Shown: piece after piece, positions 61,631 to 64,000 of the stretch
Numbering within the stretch: position 1 is the first letter of the stretch
Layout: the number at the start of each line of letters is the position of its first letter
Origin: Diospyros lotus
Taxonomy: Eukaryota; Streptophyta; Magnoliopsida; Ericales; Ebenaceae
Direction: 5' to 3'
Length of the DNA stretch: 64,000 nt
Assembly: GCF_014633365.1 (NCBI RefSeq)
Contig: NC_068347.1
Coordinates: 25,646,493 to 25,710,492, forward strand
Translations under genes and position numbers: made by a program
Notes under the pieces: generated by a model
Seen by the model: the letters and a program-made list of their open reading frames with translations, nothing else
Database searches by the model: none
What the model was told of the DNA's origin: nothing

Positions 61631-62034
61631 AAAACACGCATTTACAGATTACTTACCTGTGCATAATATTCTTTTTCTAAATAGTTGTTCTGTTCTTCCT
61701 CAAACTCTTCCTAGTTCTTCGTCAATATTTTAGTGTAGTAATTCATGAACGATCATAAAATGGATGAGTCACTGATATGTATTTGAGAGAAAATGGGTTA
61801 GTATGAGTGTGAGTCTGAAAGTGGGTCTGAGAGGGAGATGGATGAGAATAGATTTGATTGGGATATGAGCTATTGTGAAGAAGAAATTACAGAATTTCGA
61901 CAGCGAAAGACGACATGTCAGGTAGTGGTTGAGTATTGAAGGTAAGGGTAAAATTGAACTTTTATTTGAGGGTATTTTAGATATATTTAAAAATGATTGC
62001 GAAGAGTAAAACGCTCACTGCGAATAGAATTTCC

Positions 62035-64000
62035 ACCAAATGGGTCATGGTGTTGGAAGTTTCATTAAGCTATTTATTTTTATTTATTTTAATTTAAATT
62101 AATTTAAGATATTAAGTCTTATTTGATCTTAATTAATATTGTTAGTAACATAGGGAGTGTTTTTACAATTTAAACAAAATATATGCTTTAACAAAAAGTA
62201 CAAACTACATAGGGATGTACAATGAAATTATCTTTTGTTTAATTAAGAATCTTACCTTCAACTATACTTGTCTACTTTTAACCATGGTAAAAGTAATTAT
62301 GTATTTTGTTTTCTTTTTACATGAAATATTCGGATCTCGTTTGGATCAAGTAAAGAGACAAAATTTGATGTGTAAGCAGGGGCGGATGCAAAGGGGCCTG
62401 GGGTTGGACTGTGATTGGACTTTTATATATTTATATATATATATGTATTATTGTTTAATATATATATTTTACTGTTTAGTTGGGCCTGTCCGTGCCAACT
62501 CTTGTACATCTATCCTTGTGTGTAAGTTCAGTCTTAAAAATTCATGTCATGATTTTAGATTTAGTTACACATTATTTGTCATTATAGGTAACCAGTGGTA
62601 AACCCTTGTGATACACGGGAGAATTTAATTTAAAAGTAAAAGATTAAACTCGTTATTTTAAATAATTATAATATAATTGATAATTATAGTTTCTTTTTCT
62701 TTTAATACTTAGTCTTTTATCAAAATTTAAATTTAATTAATTATTCGCTATTCAATACATTAATGGAGAATACTCTTAATTCAAAGTACCACCATTTAAT
62801 ATGTTAAAGAATAATTAACACATTAAGTATGTCATTTGGCAAAATACTTATAATTTTTTATTTATTATATTATATTTATTTATAAATAAATATTATAAAA
62901 TCTATAATATATCCACTTTCATTTTTTATATTTATTATATTATAAATATAAATTAAAATTCTTAAATGTGAGTAAGAAAAAGTTTTTCAATAATAACAAA
63001 ACTTTAAAAAAAATAATTTTGATTTCTTCCATAGTCTTAAAAATATGATACCTGAAATATTAATTAATATTGAAAAACTCAAGCACTTGACAACCTTAAA
63101 TATTTTTTTTATGAATCTGTTAAGATATCACATTTCAAGACTATAATATAATTATTAAAGTAAAATTAATAATTAATTAATTACTACATTTGATTTAATG
63201 CAAGTTTTTTTGAGAGAACAAATTCACCATTAATTGACACTTGGCAAAATATTTTGCCTGACTATATTATTTTAATATTATATATATATTTATATAGAAT
63301 AAAGATATAAATATAAGATTTTAAATAAATAGATAATTTTCTATGACTTAATTAATAGTTTAAGTTGACTATTAATATTTCTCATAAAACTCATGTAAAT
63401 TTAATAAAAATTTTAGAGGCAAAAGCAGCTTGGCAAATTTTTGGAGGGAAAAAAAAATTGCAAACTATTATAATTTAATATAATATATTATATATTATTA
63501 TATTATATTAGGATTAGATTTTATTTAATGGACAGTTTTTTGTGACCTAATTTATACTTTAAGTGTCTATTCATATTCCTCTTAAATAGTATTTATTTTT
63601 GATTGATTGACAGAATAATTAAATATTTAATATTCGCATAATAAAGTATTAAAAAACCCATAATTAGTATTGAAAAACTCATGTATTTAAAAGTTATTAT
63701 TAATTTTACAGTAATTAGTACTTATTATTTCAAAATAATTAAAAATTTTAAATTATTAATGCAAATTACTAAATATAAATTATTAATACAATAAGTATTA
63801 AATGTAAATTATTAATGCAAGTTTTGGGGGGAAACTTTTTTTTTTTCAGACTATCCTACTTTTATATATATAAAGTCAGTCTTTTATAAAAATTTAAGTT
63901 TAATTAATTATTCACTATTCAATATGCTAATGGAGAATACTCTTAATTCAATATATTGTCATTCAATGTGTTAAAGAATAATTAACACAATAAGTAGATC
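62035..64000. other. AT-rich intergenic region at the right edge
   Basis: No gene is supportable; the open frame at 62215-62601 has no family signature and a composition like its surroundings. From about 62600 on, the sequence consists of degenerate repeated blocks, the clearest being the 119-bp direct repeat entered separately. The block probably continues beyond the window. Confidence 0.5.
62711..63996. repeat. 119-bp direct repeats 1,167 bp apart
   Basis: AGTCTTTTAT...TTAAGTA at 62711-62829 recurs at 63878-63996 (AGTCTTTTAT...ATAAGTA) with about a dozen substitutions. Between them other words repeat in order (for example TATTGAAAAACTCA near 63070 and 63670, and TTTAAGT-GACTATT-type text near 63360 and 63560), so the region looks like diverged copies of a larger unit. 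The right copy ends at the window edge. Confidence 0.75.

Larger units (their letters stand above)
55338..61746 (-). pseudogene. MULE transposase with FAR1-like, SWIM and OTU domains, decayed
   Basis: Early exons are 61746-61657 (30 codons), 58193-58137 (19 codons, ends FTTNE) and one starting at 58056 with FDTREALIGWARKIGKENG, the FAR1-like DNA-binding start. It continues through a Cys/His region (KCDCPFEL ... VVCGLHNHAL) to the MULE domain (DLLKVFPHVLIMDCTYKTN, VTDRELALMNAI), then after another intron (56877 to about 56777) AESAHAKLKRYLGSSQG and the SWIM finger ACGCVIRSTHGLPCAHEIAE. The OTU domain follows with DGHCGFRA (Cys nucleophile) and FVDDCHFVQ (catalytic His) both kept. Nonsense codons include TAG near 57810, TGA near 57508 and 57148, and TGA in exon text ...GDFESS; a frameshift precedes RGIISRNA. 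The host proteolytic target of such OTU domains is not known to me. Confidence 0.85.
51902..62034. mobile_element. Two-gene Mutator-like element (MULE) with OTU and PMD genes, 10.1 kb
   Basis: ACCAAATGG occurs at 51893-51901 and 62035-62043, a perfect 9-bp duplication. The terminal inverted repeats begin GGAAATTCTATTC and pair at about 37 of 46 positions (hand alignment); the left end has two extra G. Inside, a PMD gene (plus, 52895-54973) and a transposase/OTU gene (minus, 55338-61746) converge with about 365 bp between their stops. A solo LTR (58577-61630) is a later insertion, so the original element was about 7.07 kb. Both genes are broken, so any present mobility would need a partner element. 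The unusual combination is discussed in the findings. Confidence 0.88.

Noticed and set aside
62215..62601. 128-codon plus-strand frame
   Set aside because: Composition is that of the AT-rich surroundings with Tyr/Ile runs from (TA)n; no motif, no splice context. A GGGGCGGATGCA word inside suggests decayed transposon DNA instead.

Overview
The window is nuclear DNA from a flowering plant, most likely a eudicot. It is AT-rich, the genes are split by many GT-AG introns, and the families are plant-specific (AGC VIII kinase, FAR1/MULE transposase, plant mobile domain). Transposable elements fill the introns and gaps. I cannot name the species from sequence alone. There is no operon, CRISPR array or bacterial feature.

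Three host genes lie head to tail on the minus strand. (1) An AGC VIII kinase of the D6PK type (3740-10433, two coding exons, 615 aa). (2) RPAC1, the shared AC40-type subunit of RNA polymerases I and III (14819-31785, nine exons, 367 aa). (3) A NOP2/OLI2-type 25S rRNA m5C methyltransferase (37691-49720, seventeen exons, 613 aa). I assembled the exons by hand; every junction is GT-AG and every reading phase closes. D6PK-type and NOP2-type genes are neighbours at two paralogous Arabidopsis loci (recalled: AT5G55910/AT5G55920 and AT4G26610/AT4G26600), so this looks like an old conserved block. RPAC1 and NOP2 both serve ribosome production, and both have telo-box motifs upstream; NOP2 also has a cluster of TGGGCY (site II) cores.

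The introns are heavily colonised but the genes remain intact. RPAC1 intron 2 (11.25 kb) holds three nested layers: a decayed copia remnant, split by a short non-autonomous hAT element with an 8-bp target duplication, itself split by a 5.06-kb copia element with two LTRs and a perfect 5-bp duplication (GATAA). NOP2 intron 12 (5.5 kb) holds two RTE LINE 3' ends, one split by a 1.6-kb internally deleted LTR element, then a 0.6-kb solo LTR and a fresh 100-bp tandem duplication. Tourist-like and other MITEs occur elsewhere.

The most interesting object is at 51902-62034: a 10.1-kb Mutator-like element with ~46-bp terminal inverted repeats and a 9-bp target duplication (ACCAAATGG). It carries two convergent genes. 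The minus-strand gene encodes a FAR1-like DNA-binding region, MULE transposase, SWIM zinc finger and OTU cysteine-protease domain. The plus-strand gene encodes a plant mobile domain (PMD) protein. Both have matching palindromic GC-rich repeats near their 5' ends, and both are dead through nonsense changes of C-to-T/G-to-A type. A 3.05-kb solo LTR sits in an early transposase intron. The convergent two-gene layout resembles maize MuDR, with PMD in the position of the second gene.

The gaps (1-3739, 11651-14818, 31990-37690, 50832-51892, 62035-64000) hold no gene I can support, only MITEs, microsatellites, AT-rich DNA and several unexplained repeat-word tracts.
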